Below, in pieces: positions 46,554-58,235 of a stretch of DNA of 64,000 bases (position 1 is its first letter; every line of letters begins with the position of its first letter). Both the position numbers and the translations under genes were made by a program. The DNA comes from Sphingobacterium daejeonense. Its GTDB lineage: Bacteria; Bacteroidota; Bacteroidia; Sphingobacteriales; Sphingobacteriaceae. The notes below the pieces were generated by a model, which had not been told where the DNA came from, ran no database searches, and saw nothing but the letters and a program-made list of their open reading frames with translations. Location of the stretch: contig NZ_LR590470.1 in assembly GCF_901472535.1 (NCBI RefSeq), positions 3,162,001-3,226,000 of the forward strand, in the 5' to 3' direction.

Positions 46554-49500
46554 TTAAAAGTTTAGGGTTAAACCAAAGTTGTAAACTTTATTAAGCGGGT
46601 AAGCCGTTGCAGAAGTTGTTTCTGGATCAAAATCTTTCACTTTTGTGAATGTTAATAGGTTTTGACCAGTGAAATAAACTTGAATTCCTTCAAGTTTTAA
46701 TTTTTGGCACCACTCCAGCGGGAATGAGTATCCAAATTCAAAATTTTTCAATCTGAAATAATCTGAATTTTGCAACCAATAGGTATTACTATTTGATCTC
46801 CAATATTCACTATAACGATTCCAAATACGAGGTTTAGATGCGTCTGGATTTGCTTCTGTCCATCTACCTTCAACATCTTGGATTAAATAATTACCAACTT
46901 CACCCTGCATTTCATAATAATTGTTACGGATTGCTCCTGCTGCACCTTGGAAGAATATACTTGTGTAGAATCCTTTGTAGCTCAAATCGATGTTCAATCC
47001 CCCTGTTAGAGTTGGAAGATCTGTTTTTTCTTGACGCACACGATCTAATCCATCAATTTTACCATCGTTATTTACATCTTCAAACATTATATCTCCAGGT
47101 CTTGCTCCTGCCCAGTGTGGGTAAGCATCTACCGCAGCCTGATCTCTGAATACACCGATTGCATTATAATATAAATCAGCATTCATTGGCCTACCAGTTG
47201 ATTGCTGATAGTCAGGAACTCCTGGTGTTTCATCCCAGAAACGAATTCTGTTTTTGTTTGTCGCTATGTTTGCAGATACAGCATATTGAAATTCGTTGAT
47301 CGCATTTTGGTAACCAACCTGAAACTCCAATCCTTTATTGACAACTTCTCCTATATTTTCCCTTGGAAGGGTCAATCCAGTAGAACTTGGCACAGATGCA
47401 CTTCTGTTCCATAAAATATTAGTCCGGATATTATAAAAATATTCAGCCGTCAAGGACAATTTATTATCCAGGAATTTAGCATCCAAACCTATGTTGGACT
47501 GATTTGCAACTTCCCACGTAACTCTAGGGTTTGGAATACGGAGTTCATTCAACACTTTTTGTTCTACATTTTCATTAAAAACATAGATATCTGAAGTACC
47601 TGTAAGGAATCCATAGCTCGATAGGAATTGGTAATCTGCAATTCGGTCATTACCTGTTTGGCCCCATGAACCTCGGATTTTTAAATCACTAATAACAGGT
47701 TTGATGTTTTGCCAGAATTTTTCTTCTGATACTTTCCATCCTGCAGATATTCCGGGGAAAAACCCGAAACGGCCATCTTTAGGAAATTTGTATGACCCAT
47801 CATATCGCCATAGAAATTCAAATAAATATTTATTGGCAAAATCATAATTCAAGCGTCCAAAATAATTCAATCTTGCCTGTACAGAAGATTGTCCGGTATT
47901 ATTTTTTTCAGCATCGCCCCCAGCAAAAAGTTCTTCCAATGCTGTTGAAACGAAAAACTTACGGAAAGCTTCAAATGACATTACACTCCCTGAAATACGC
48001 TCCACCCCTATTAACCCGTTGAAATTATGATTTGTACCAAAAGTTCTTTCATATCTCAACAAAGAGTTTAATGTTAAGAGGTCATTGTTTGCAAAATCTT
48101 GAGTTAATTCTGGGCCAGTAAACCCTTTTTGACCTCTTACTAATAATGGATTTCCACTGTCATCAATTGATGTTCCATCCCAGTTATAAAGATACCATGG
48201 TGTTTTCCATAATTTATTGTTCTGAACTGTTCTATCAAATGCTACATTCCACTCAAGGACATGCCTTGCACCCATGGAATGGTAATATCTAGATTTGCCT
48301 TTGATTCTAAGGTCATTGCCTTATTACGGTCATATCCCGTTTGGTTTGTTGTTATTACGACTGGGTTATTTCCATATTCAATATCTGGCCCGTTAAATCC
48401 ATTCGGCCAATAAGCTTGCATATTTGGTTTTCCACGTCTTAACATCACGAATATATCAGAAGCAGATCTGGTCGGATAATTCCTGTTTATTTCACGGAGG
48501 GCAACATTTACACCGTATTTAATATAATCATTGAATTTACCGCTAAGATTAGATCTGAAGTTATATTGACTATACTTAGTTGCTGAGTTTTTATAGATGG
48601 CATCTTGTTTATCAAATGCACCTGAAATAAAATAATTTACGTATTCAGATCCGCCATTTATGGTCAGGTTAGTTTGGTGTTGTGGAGCCACATCATTAAA
48701 TGTTGCCTTATACCAATCAGTATTAGGATGGCCCCAAGGATCAGAACCATTTCTGTATAATTCTATTTCCTCTGCGGAATATTTAGGTGATTGTCCTGCA
48801 TAAACGCTAATTTCATTTAACATTTCGACATAGGTTGCGGCATCAGTTACCTTTGGGATTACAGTTGGTTGTGTAAAAGCTTGGTTATGGCTTATTTTCA
48901 CTTGTGGTTTTCCTGTGCGTCCTTTTTTAGTGGTTACCAAAATCACACCGTTAGCAGCTTGAGATCCATAGATAGCTGCAGAAGCATCTTTAAGGACAGT
49001 TACACTCTCAATATCCTGAGGGTTCAATCGTTCTAAACTTCGGTTTGCAATTCCATCGACTACTATCAGCGGGGAATTATCACCCAACGTATTTGCACCA
49101 CGGATTCTTAATGTTGCATTATCGCTACCAGGCTCACCTGATCTTGATACCGCTACCAAGCCCGGAAGCCTTCCTGCTAGTGTATTTGAAAAATTTACTA
49201 CTGGTGCTCTTTGCAGGACATCACCTTTGACATCCACAATTGATCCGGTAACAGTTGAAGCTTTTTGAGTGCCATAACCCACAACCACCACTTCGTCAAT
49301 ATTTTCATCAGATGCTTCTAAAGAAACTCTCATAGCGCCAGAACTTGCTGGAACCGTTTTGTCTGCATAACCTATCATGTGGATTCTTAGGTTATCTCCG
49401 ACATTTCCCGCAATTGTAAAATCCCCATTTTGGTCGGTTTGTGCGGATTGGCCAGTTCTAACATTTGTAATGGTAACACCTACTAAGGCTTGAGATTGGC

Positions 49501-49645
49501 TGTCAACAATTTTACCTCTGATTTCGGTTTGGTTTAGGATTTTCTTGTTTACAAGAAAATCATGATGGGACAGCACATTAGAATTGCCTGCCCATGCACC
49601 CATAGTAATACCTAAGGTGCAAAACAACAAGAGTCGTTTTTTCAT
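46554..49645 (-). CDS. SusC/RagA TonB-dependent transporter (one frameshift)
   Basis: About 1030 residues after repair. Signal peptide MKKRLLLFCTLGITMGAWAG; carboxypeptidase-like regulatory domain (IRGKIVDSQSQALVGVTITN); DEVVVVGYGTQ segment; plug with LRIRGANTLGDNSPLIVVDG and ASAAIYGSQAANGVILVTTK; beta-barrel ending VYNFGLTLNF. The frame breaks near 48255: GGAAT where GGAAAT restores SLSGNVAFDRTVQNN. Imports the ligand held by SusD using TonB energy. One missing A is the only defect, so a sequencing indel is likely. Confidence 0.9.
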
Positions 49646-50007
49646 GGTAAATGGTTTTAAGTTAAAGTTGTAAAAGTCGGTCTATAATATTTCCTGGACG
49701 TTAAGGAATCATCAAGAAATAAGGTTAAGTTCCGGTTGTTAACATAAAATTAACAAACCATTTTTAATAAAATTATACTGTATATTAAAACTTATCCACA
49801 ATCCACCCCCCCCAAAAAATGGTTGCATTAACAATTTTTAACAGAACAAGAATAAACCATTTGATGGAAACTACATCTTACCAATAAGCAAAACGAAAAA
49901 TAGGACATTAAATCACCTAAGTCGTTAACATTCTTTAACATAACAGGCATTAAACGTTTTACAAGAATTTTGCTCAAATAAATAAGAACATCAAAATTAA
50001 AGAGACT
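49646..50007. promoter_or_regulatory. Intergenic promoter region between susC and Spy/CpxP-like gene
   Basis: 362 non-coding bases between two divergent genes, so promoters for both must lie here. A run of eight C (49807-49814) next to A-run is conspicuous. Several TTAACA words occur (49738-49950). No clean TAnnTTTG box could be fixed with certainty. Confidence 0.4.
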
Positions 50008-50538
50008 ATGAAAAAGATATTAACATTTGCTGCTTTATTTGCTGGTTTAAGCTTTGCAGCTTCTGCACAACAACAAGATTCTGTAAAGAAAGATAGAGCT
50101 GAAGTTCGTCAAGAGATGAGACATAAAAAGCATATGCGTGGAGATCGTATGGGCCGTATGGACAACAAGACTCCAGAGGATATCGCAAAAATGAAAACTG
50201 ATCGTTTGGACAAGGAATTGAAATTCACCGAAGATCAAAAGAAAGATATTTATGCTTACCACTTAGATCAAGCAAAGAAATGGAAAGCTAAATCTGAAGA
50301 AAGGAAAGCAGACCGTGAAGCTCGTAAAAACGAGATGAAAGCAGAACGTGAGGAATTCTTGAAACTGTTAACACCAGAGCAGAAAGAAACGTTAAAGAAT
50401 AAAATGGCTGAAAACCGCAAGGATGGATTCAAACGTGGCGACAGAAAAGACCGTCAGTTCAAACGTAGAGATATGGATCGCAAACCAGTGGAGAAAAAGG
50501 CTGAAGAAACTGTGAATGTAGAAAGTTCAAATAGCTAA
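50008..50538 (+). CDS. Spy/CpxP-like periplasmic protein (DUF4890-type)
   Basis: 176 residues; signal peptide MKKILTFAALFAGLSFAASA then a very charged helical protein with an LTPEQK motif (LTxxQ) near residue 118 and KELKFTEDQKKDIYAY earlier. Such periplasmic proteins act as ATP-independent chaperones or envelope stress proteins. His/Lys/Arg-rich tail may bind metal. Followed by a strong terminator. Confidence 0.7.
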   Translation: MKKILTFAALFAGLSFAASAQQQDSVKKDRAEVRQEMRHKKHMRGDRMGRMDNKTPEDIAKMKTDRLDKELKFTEDQKKDIYAYHLDQAKKWKAKSEERKADREARKNEMKAEREEFLKLLTPEQKETLKNKMAENRKDGFKRGDRKDRQFKRRDMDRKPVEKKAEETVNVESSNS

Positions 50539-50586
50539 TTAGAGTTAAGAATTTATTAGTTAGTGGTTATATGTTTAATTGATGAA

Positions 50587-50607
50587 GGTCCCGCGCTCGC
50601 GGGACCT
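50587..50607. terminator. GC-rich bidirectional terminator
   Basis: GGTCCCGC / GCGGGACC stem, extendable on both sides, at the convergence of the Spy/CpxP-like gene and sbcC. Confidence 0.7.
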
Positions 50608-50642
50608 TTCATCTTTTATAGGCTTTTCTATGTACTTTAGCA

Positions 50643-53600
50643 TCAAGAACCCCAAGAGGTTTTTACTTTACTACCTGCTTCCGAATCTTTCTCTACAGTA
50701 ACCGACCTTGGTATCCTTTCTTTCAACTCTTCAACATGTGAAATAATACCTACTACTCTATTTTCATGATGTAGGTATTGCAGCGTATCAAATACCGTAT
50801 TGATACTTTCGGTATCCTGGGTTCCAAAACCTTCATCAATAAAGAAGAAATTCTTGTCAGATTTATTTAATGATTGAATATTCTCTGCTAATGCCAAAGC
50901 TAGACATAGAGAGGCTTGAAAGCTTTGACCACCAGACAATGTTTTCACAGACCGTCTATATCCATTGTTCAGATAATCTACTACCTCAAACTCATTGTTG
51001 TCGTTTATGGTCAAGCTCAATTGATTTCTTGTCAAGCGATGGAATCTTTCATTGGCCATTTCACACATTTGTCTTAAATGGATACTGGACACATAATTTA
51101 CAAATCCATTGCCCTTAAACAAGTTCTCCATTACTTTTAGATTTGCAGCCCTGGCATTCAACTGATCAAATTCTTCAATCAATTTTTCCTTTTTGCCTAT
51201 TTCCAGAGTCAAATGTGCTAATTCTTTTTCTAGACCTCCAGTTAATGACAATTGCAATTCTAGTTCTTCTTTCTTGAATTCGAATAATTTGGCTGTTGTT
51301 TCCAGATCTTCTTCCGAGAACTCCTTATCCTTTAAATAATCCTTTAAGGATGCAATTTGAGTTTCTAATACTTCCAATCTTACGTAGAATTGCTGTATGT
51401 CTTTACGCATTTGTTCTACCGGCATTGGTCTTTGGATGATCTGTTGTACTTGAGTGATATCAGCAAATTTAAATTCTCGAAGTAATTTTGCCAATTGCTC
51501 TTGTCTGACCTTAATCTGTTGATTAAAGCCACTTAATTGATCTTTTGCAGAGCTATATTGACCAGCAATTTCAGCTAGTTTAGTTTTGTAGGTATTGAGT
51601 TTCTGATTTAAGGTCAAATAACCACTTTCAATCTGAATAATTTTTTGATCTAAAGCCAACTTAGATCTTCTTACTTCGTCCAATTCAATTTCTTCAAATT
51701 CTTTATAATTGAATTGTTGCAAAGCATTTTTACTATGAGCACTTACACCTTGCACAACAGCGATCTCAGCTTTTATGCTATCTAATTCTTTTTCAAATTT
51801 TTGGATATTGTCTTTATTTTTCTGCAGGTCCAATCTCAATTGTTTGACTTCGGCTTCCAAAGAATTGGTTATTTGTTCACTTTGCTTTATTTTTTCTTTT
51901 TGAGCTTCAAATGCTCCCACGTCCTCACTTGAATAGCCTACCCATGTAAATTCAGAGATATGTATTTCCAAATTACTTGCCTGAGCATTTACTTCTTGTT
52001 GAATCTGCTCATAGCTAGCCCTTTTATTGTTAAGGCCAAAACATGCTTTGGAAACCTGTTCTTTTAACTTTTGGTATTCCGCACGTTTTTCTTCCAATTC
52101 TGCTTTCTGAAGATTCAGTTTTTGAATTTCCTCCTGCACATGATTGGCAACCATTGGTTCAGGGTGGTCAAGTGCACCACACAATGGACAAGGCATACCA
52201 GGCTGTAAATCGGTTGCAAAACTGCTCAACCTTGCTTGCACTTGCAACTGTGTTTCTTGCTCCCTTAATTTGTTGAACTCATTTTCGATCAATTTGAGTT
52301 CGTTGCCGATCATCTGTTCCCAATTATCCTCGGTGTAGCCCAATTTATTGATCTGTGATTGCTCTAACTCAATATCCGCACTTAACTGTTCTAATAATCT
52401 ATTGGATTGGCCATGCTGCTGAACAATGGTATCCTTACGATGGTACCATTTCTCCATTTCGATCAATTGTGAGGTGTCAACTTTTTCAGACTTCAAATTC
52501 TCTAATTTCTCTTCCGTCTCCTCCAACTTCTTCATTAAAGTATGTTCCGCCTCTTTAGTTCGTTCAACAAAAGGAGTCCCTTTTATCAATCTAGTCTCTA
52601 GCTCCTTTTCCTTTTTGGCATTTTCCTTTATTTGGATCAATAACTTATAATCTTCTACCTGTCCTCTGAAAGAATTAAGGTTTAGATAATCATGCTGGAT
52701 TGCTCCAATTTCCTTTTCGACGATATCAATCTCCTGCAATTGCCTTTCTTTTACAGAACGGAAGTTTTCAATTTTATGAATCAAACCTTCCCGTTCGATA
52801 TTTAGGGATTGCAAATAATTTAATGGTTCTCTAAAAGCTTTTGAAGTTTTTTCATAGCGATTTAAATCAGCCTCTTGTTGTTGCACACGGCTTTTCTTGC
52901 TATTCAATTCATTAAACTGACCTTCCTTTTGTTGTAGCTCAATTGATTTATCTTTAAACTCCTGCAGGATACGGACTTTGGCTTGAAGATCTTGAAAATC
53001 CTCTTTCGTTTGAGCCAATGTTTTTTTAGCATCCTCAACTTCTTCCTTTTTCTTATTCAGAGCTTCTGTCGAAATACTTTCGAATCCTGATAAGGCACCT
53101 TTGAGGTTTTCAAGCTTCCGGTTATTGCTAGATTGCAAGAAACCGACTTTAGGTCCTAAATCAAATTTATTTAGATAAAAGATTTCTTTCATCATTTCAG
53201 ACCTATCCTTCCCTTTCAGTTCCAAAAATTCCTTGAACTGGCCTTGAGGTATAATGATGGTCCTTCTAAAGTTAGGATATGACAGGTTGGTCACCAATGC
53301 ACCATCTGCAGATTCCATTGGTACCCACTTTTCATCTATCAATTCATATGCTGTACGCTCTATTGGCGTAGTATCATCAAAATTTTTTCTTCTTTTCCAT
53401 TGTGCAACGAATCGGAATTTCCGCTTCTCGAAATTCAGAAACTCAAAGACTATCATCGTCTGATTAGACTTTAAGTTCATCATGTTATATGCACGCTTAT
53501 CAGTTTTGTTCAATCGTTCGGTATCACCATATAGCACAAAACTTATGGCTTCTAATATGGATGATTTACCTGATCCAACAGAACCAAAAATCCCAAACAA

Positions 53601-53690
53601 TCCGGCTTGGGTCAATTCTGTAAAATCTATGCTTTGTTTTTCTTGGTAGGAATATAGTCCTTCTATAGTACTTAAATATAGTGGCAGCAT
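50643..53690 (-). CDS. sbcC: SbcC, ATPase subunit of the SbcCD exonuclease
   Basis: 1015 residues, intact. Walker A GSVGSGKSS near residue 36, long coiled coils, zinc-hook CPLCG (GMPCPLCGALDHPEP) near residue 500, signature LSGGQSFQASLCLALAL, Walker B FFIDEGFGTQD. With SbcD it forms a Rad50/Mre11-type complex that opens hairpins and processes double-strand breaks. It follows sbcD by about 38 bases in one operon. Confidence 0.95.
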   Translation of the reverse strand: MLPLYLSTIEGLYSYQEKQSIDFTELTQAGLFGIFGSVGSGKSSILEAISFVLYGDTERLNKTDKRAYNMMNLKSNQTMIVFEFLNFEKRKFRFVAQWKRRKNFDDTTPIERTAYELIDEKWVPMESADGALVTNLSYPNFRRTIIIPQGQFKEFLELKGKDRSEMMKEIFYLNKFDLGPKVGFLQSSNNRKLENLKGALSGFESISTEALNKKKEEVEDAKKTLAQTKEDFQDLQAKVRILQEFKDKSIELQQKEGQFNELNSKKSRVQQQEADLNRYEKTSKAFREPLNYLQSLNIEREGLIHKIENFRSVKERQLQEIDIVEKEIGAIQHDYLNLNSFRGQVEDYKLLIQIKENAKKEKELETRLIKGTPFVERTKEAEHTLMKKLEETEEKLENLKSEKVDTSQLIEMEKWYHRKDTIVQQHGQSNRLLEQLSADIELEQSQINKLGYTEDNWEQMIGNELKLIENEFNKLREQETQLQVQARLSSFATDLQPGMPCPLCGALDHPEPMVANHVQEEIQKLNLQKAELEEKRAEYQKLKEQVSKACFGLNNKRASYEQIQQEVNAQASNLEIHISEFTWVGYSSEDVGAFEAQKEKIKQSEQITNSLEAEVKQLRLDLQKNKDNIQKFEKELDSIKAEIAVVQGVSAHSKNALQQFNYKEFEEIELDEVRRSKLALDQKIIQIESGYLTLNQKLNTYKTKLAEIAGQYSSAKDQLSGFNQQIKVRQEQLAKLLREFKFADITQVQQIIQRPMPVEQMRKDIQQFYVRLEVLETQIASLKDYLKDKEFSEEDLETTAKLFEFKKEELELQLSLTGGLEKELAHLTLEIGKKEKLIEEFDQLNARAANLKVMENLFKGNGFVNYVSSIHLRQMCEMANERFHRLTRNQLSLTINDNNEFEVVDYLNNGYRRSVKTLSGGQSFQASLCLALALAENIQSLNKSDKNFFFIDEGFGTQDTESINTVFDTLQYLHHENRVVGIISHVEELKERIPRSVTVEKDSEAGSKVKTSWGS

Positions 53691-53728
53691 GCTTAATCTT
53701 CTTTTCTAAGGTATTTGTAGCGACCTCA

Positions 53729-54922
53729 TCAAAATAAGGTCAATAATTCTTCATTAGGTTCTTGTCCATATTTAGATTTGAAATAATCCTTGAACAAATC
53801 TTTCATGTCTTTGATCTAAGTTTACAGTAGATCCGCTACTGAGAAACTCTTGTTTTTTACTGACCACAGGTATAATATGAATTATCCCATCGTGAGCCTC
53901 ATGTATTCTTTTTAAATCACTAGCTGTCAAAAAATTATCAGACTCAATAGTAAGTTCTACTAGAGCATTTTTATTATCGTGTAACCAGCGGACAGCTTCA
54001 TCAATATCTCTGAACCTAGTTCTAACAAGTGGGCGACCTTTTTCTAGTTGTACATTTCTATATTGTGCTATTTTATTAGGTTCTAGATCTACGATCACCA
54101 CTTGTTTTTTCTGTCCACTTTCCGAAAAAGAATAGGCTAATGGACTTCCAGGATAGATAACTGGTGCTGTTCCTTGCCCAATTTCATGAAACCTGTGGAG
54201 ATGTCCAAGAGCTGTATACTGGATTTGTGATGGAATGCTATCCGAATAGACAAGATCTGCGAAGCCCAATCTGATAGGCTTTTCACCTTCTGGCTCTTCC
54301 AATACTTCACCACCCCTTTTTAACATATAAAGGTGTGTTGCCAAAAGATTAACGCCATAAGGTATCGCAATATTGCCCTGCAAGGCCTTGCCATTTTTGT
54401 TTCAGTACTTCCTGCAATTCGGTCGCTTTATCTTCGAACCCTAAGAACTGTTTTAAGCGGATCTCGTTAGCAAAAGCAGTACTCAATATTCTGATAGGAT
54501 AATAATATTTAGGGATTTTTATCTCCAGGAAACCTTCATCTACACGTAATACATCGAAATGACCTTCTACGGTAATTGGGTTTATTTTTAAATGGGGTTG
54601 TCCAAAGAAGAATATCCCCAATTCTCTAGCTAAAGAATCCGGAGAGTCAATCCCGATCTGGGGAATCATGATTGCCTGCAATTGCAACTACTGGTCTTTT
54701 ACCATTTTTGGATAATTTCTTTAAGGTTCTATAAAGTAATTCTGTCGCTTCAACTGGTGGATTAAATGTATCATAAAGGTCACCAGAAACGACTACAAGG
54801 TCGACATCCTCACGATCGGCAATCTGACAAATCTCTTCCATTACTTCCTTCTGTTCTTCCATTCTAGAATAGAAATCAAGTTTTTTACCAGATGCCAATC
54901 TGCTGTATGTAATATCCGCATT
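53729..54922 (-). CDS. sbcD: SbcD, nuclease subunit of SbcCD (four frameshifts)
   Basis: Mre11-like phosphoesterase, about 398 residues after repair. Starts MRILHTADWHL at 54922. Motifs: DWHLG, VVVSGDLYD, AGNHDSP, LGHLHRFHEI. Breaks: near 54893 (GG should be GGG, giving HLGKKLDFYS), near 54655 (GGG should be GG, giving SPDRIDSPDSLAR), near 54397 (five A should be six, giving KQKNGKALQGNIAIPYGVN), near 53812 (AAA short by two or long by one, to DMKDLFKDYFKSKYGQEP). Ends ELLTLF. Each break is a homopolymer change; all motifs survive, so this is likely a sequencing artefact. Confidence 0.88.
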
Positions 54923-55024
54923 TACAATAAATCTGTTAAGGTGAATTTAAAAATACAGATTTTTATTCTTGTAATTGGTTAAGAAATGTGAAAGATTTCG
55001 GTGATTATTGGTACTTATGTATCA

Positions 55025-55300
55025 TTAACGATCAGAATGGCCTAAGTCCTTTTGCGGATTTACCTGATTGCGAACCAATTGTTTAAGCTCTTTGATTTCG
55101 GGGAATCTACCTTCTCGTTTACGGTCGAAAATTATCTTGTCATCCACAAACACTGTGTAACGACCCGATATTTCGCTAGGTTCTAATTGTACAGCATACA
55201 GATCATCCACAAAAGTGGTCAGTAATTCTTGAGCCATATAAGCGGCTCGTAATAGCCAACCACATTTGGGACAATATGTGATGCGTACTGTAGGTTTCAA
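55025..55300 (-). CDS. SelT/SelW/SelH-family (Rdx) thioredoxin-like protein
   Basis: 91 residues. N-terminal ITYCPKCGWLLRAAYMAQEL with a CxxC pair, a pattern of the Rdx family of small redox proteins; then beta strands RYTVFVDDKIIFDRKREG. Probably a cytosolic redox factor. Located 8 bases after the cytochrome gene. Cys, not selenocysteine, is used. Confidence 0.85.
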   Translation of the reverse strand: MKPTVRITYCPKCGWLLRAAYMAQELLTTFVDDLYAVQLEPSEISGRYTVFVDDKIIFDRKREGRFPEIKELKQLVRNQVNPQKDLGHSDR

Positions 55301-55308
55301 TTTGTAGT

Positions 55309-55708
55309 TTATTTATGTTTTTCAACAGTAAAAACTTCTGTTTTGCCATTGTGGCAAGAATTACATGCAATCTGATGTAAAACGCCCTCATGTGCATGCT
55401 TAAAATGTTTTTTATTGATCTGGCTTGTCATTTTAATCATCCACCTAGCCACATCTTTTTTAGGATTAGCATCAGAAGCAAAGTCAAGTCCTTTCTCTCC
55501 ATTAGCTTTTGGAGCATGACAATGATTACATTTTACTCCCAATGCCATGTTGAATGACTTCATTGTGCTATCTAGTTCTTCATTGGTGATATTTTTCGGG
55601 AGTACTTTTAGGTTTTGAGGTCTCTCCCTCCTGTCCGCCTACATGAAAGGCACTTAAGCCCAATACAACGGCAAACAAACTTAATAGTGTGCTGATTTTT
55701 CTCTTCAT
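55309..55708 (-). CDS. Small periplasmic c-type cytochrome (one frameshift)
   Basis: About 132 residues after repair. Signal peptide from 55708: MKRKISTLLSLFAVVLGLSA. Two haem-binding CxxCH motifs: VKCNHCH and IACNSCH. The break is near 55609: four A (minus strand) should be three, giving PKVLPKNITNEELDSTMKSF and the second half. Probably an electron carrier. The family is widespread in Bacteroidota (c-type cytochrome with a GVKCxxCH core). Confidence 0.8.
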
Positions 55709-55916
55709 TTCTCTTTACTTTTAGTTGGTACAGCAAATTAATAAAAATAATTGAATTGTAATGGAAATGTCATACAAAATTATATATGATTGATTTTCAT
55801 TATTTTACATAACTTTATTTTGTTAAATACCTCAATGTTTTTATCTTGCGAGCCTTGATTTTAAAATATTTCAGCTGCTGAGTACCTATGAATCAGCAAA
55901 ACATGAAATTATAGCT

Positions 55917-56605
55917 ATGTATAAAAACTTTTTAATGCTCCTTGCTTGCTTGCAGGATTTACATTTTCTGGCGGCAGCACAATTAAAAGCTGTAAAAGCC
56001 AAAAAAGGTTATTCTTATTGGGTAAGAACTCCCGAGAACATCAATAAAAAAGAAAAATTGCCTGTCATAATATTTCTGCATGGTCGCAGTCTATCTGGCC
56101 ATGATCTAAATCGCGTAAAACGATATGGTGTTTTACGGGCAATAGAAAAAGGAAAGGATCTGGATGCAATAGTCGTTGCCCCACAGACCTCCAATGGTTG
56201 GGATCCAGATAAAGTCATTGATGTATTGGATCAAGTTTTGAAAGAATACCCTGCTGATGAGCATCGCGTTTATGTTTGCGGTATGAGTATGGGAGGTTAT
56301 GGAACAATGGATGTTGCTGGTAAATATCCCGATAGAATTGCTGCAGCAGTTGCTATTTGTGGAGGAGGTACCGCAAGCTATGCATGTAACCTTACCCAGG
56401 TACCATTATGGATACAACATGGAAGCGCCGATCGGCTGTTCCTGCTTCTGAATCCAAGAAGATATATAATGCCATCAAAAAGTGCAACAAAAAAGCTGAT
56501 GCAACGCTAACTATTATACCGGGAGGAACTCACGGAAGTGTTGAAAGGTTATTCCATGGGGAGAAAATTTATGATTTTATGTTTAGGTACTCAAAAGACT
56601 CCTAA
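55917..56605 (+). CDS. Secreted alpha/beta-hydrolase, esterase/depolymerase-like (one frameshift)
   Basis: About 229 residues after repair. Signal-like N-terminus (MYKNFLMLLACLQD...). Oxyanion region LPVIIFLHGRSLSG, nucleophile elbow GMSMGGYG, and catalytic His in GGTHGSVERLF. The break is near 56432: CGGCT should be CGGGCT, giving SADRAVPASESKKIYNAIKK. Resembles PHB-depolymerase/feruloyl-esterase-type hydrolases. Substrate unknown. Confidence 0.75.
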
Positions 56606-56652
56606 ATAAGGATTTATATGTTTTATCTAACCTATTTAATTAATTAAAGATT

Positions 56653-57161
56653 ATGGTTATTCATATCAATGACAGTATGCAAAAAGGTTATTCATATGAA
56701 TTAACAGAATCTATAGGCAAAAACTTTCATCCTGATTTCAAGCCTCAACTTAGCCCAAAAGAAATGTTGGAAATCGGTGTTTTTAACGGCAAATATCTAA
56801 ACGATTGCAGGGAAGAATTTCCTATAGATTGGTTTGAAAATGCCAAAATCTATTCCGGCAACAATTCCGAAGGAGATGCTAGCCTTAATTTCTTTAAGGT
56901 TAGAGCCTCCCAAACCTTGAAAGAGTGGCAGAGAAAAGGTTGGATAAACCCACAGGACCCGAGAGGTTGGTTTTCAATGGTACTGCCGATATTATATGGG
57001 TAGAAGAAGTTTTGATGATGACCGACAAATAAAAAGGTGGAAGGCTTATGTCCAGACATATTGCTCAAGTGAAGAATAACTGCCACTATGGTGATTTACA
57101 GTGTCGTCCCAAACAAAGGCAGGCACTTTTGCATTGGGCTTATGATAGTATCAATATGTAA
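56653..57161 (+). CDS. Conserved protein of unknown function (two frameshifts)
   Basis: About 169 residues after repair. Start MVIHINDSMQKGYSYELTES. Break 1 near 56970: four T should be three, giving GWFQWYCRYYMGRRSFDDDR. Break 2 near 57051: CC should be C, giving WKAYVRHIAQVKNNCHYGDL and ending HWAYDSINM. The aromatic/basic C-terminus is a conserved pattern I have seen in Bacteroidota proteins of unknown role. Confidence 0.6.
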
Positions 57162-57202
57162 ATTTATAATACACAGTTAAACTTAACATCACCTGCTGCC
57201 CA

Positions 57203-57900
57203 TTATAACTCGGATACAAAAGATAAGGATGTTTTTTTCTTCTTAAATCCACTTTCTATCATTGGCAATAACCAATAGGCCGTTTTAGTACTTAGGATCC
57301 CTATTCCTGCCCCCATTACCACATCGGAAAACCAATGTCTATTATTATACATTCTGAAAAATCCTGTACCTGATGCAATTGCATAGGCTCCTATCCCATA
57401 CCAAATAAACTGGTGTCTATATTCTTGCCAAATGAGTTCGGCACCAACAAATGCTGTCGCCGTATGGCCAGAAGGAAAGGAATTGCTGGCAGAGAAATCT
57501 GGTCTCATTACCGGAATACTTCCTTTCATTAAGTTCACGGTTCCAGCCATTAAGGCATGCGAAACTGCACCAACAATTAATCTTGATTTAAAATCATTCT
57601 TAGCCTCCACTCCCATAAAATCTAAAGCTAAAAAGGATGCAGTAGGCAAATATTGCGTATAGTCATCAACAGGGAATTTCCCAGGATGATTATATTGGAG
57701 ATTGTTTTTTATAATCTCATTTTGGTTTTAATGTAAGGATTCTTTACAGAAACAACACCAAAAGTCAAAAAAGTCACTGGGACTATCAGATCTGTCCTTA
57801 ATATCTGCCGGCCAAAGGTTTTATTTTGATTCATGGAGCGAGATAAGATACTATCTTGTTGCCCTAAACAAATCAAAAAATGAAACAATAAAAGCAACAA
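57203..57900 (-). CDS. PAP2-family membrane phosphatase (frameshift)
   Basis: About 233 residues after repair. PAP2 motifs: KGSIPVMRP (KxxxxxxRP), SFPSGHTAT, and RMYNNRHWFSDVVMG (R-x5-H-x3-D). Hydrophobic N-terminus (LLLLLFHFLICLGQQDS). Break near 57720: four A should be five, giving KTKNEIIKNNLQYNHPGKF and continuing to YLPTASFLALDF. A second break near 57890-57935 may hide an upstream start (ATG MELRSLLYCY in another frame). Dephosphorylates lipid phosphates at the membrane. Confidence 0.82.
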
Positions 57901-58235
57901 AAAGAATAATCTTATCTTGATAACAATACAGTAAACTACGGAGTTCCATTGTTAATATTGAATGGTTAGTCAATTCATTTATTAAATTTTTAACAATTAC
58001 GTTACATAATTCTTATTATTTAATAATTCTAAAATATTACTAACCATCAATAAATAAAATACCTAACATTGAGTATTTTTTGGTTTGTAGTCAAAGTTTA
58101 GTTTGAACACAAAAAACATCTTCAAAAAGGAAATTTTTGCCCTTTAAATTGCTAAAACCTAATCTATTTATATAATTCAACCATACATGATTTGTTAATT
58201 GCTATTGGATTAAGATTTCTTAAAGTAGTTTTAGG
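57901..58235. other. AT-rich intergenic region
   Basis: 335 very AT-rich bases between the PAP2 gene and the broken exported-protein gene. No ORF or stable hairpin was found beyond short A/T runs. It must carry the promoters for both directions. Confidence 0.3.

Noticed and set aside
49807..49814. Run of eight C as a phase-variation switch
   Set aside because: It is more than 150 bases from either start codon, not in a coding frame, and no inverted repeats flank it; length variation cannot be judged from one sequence.
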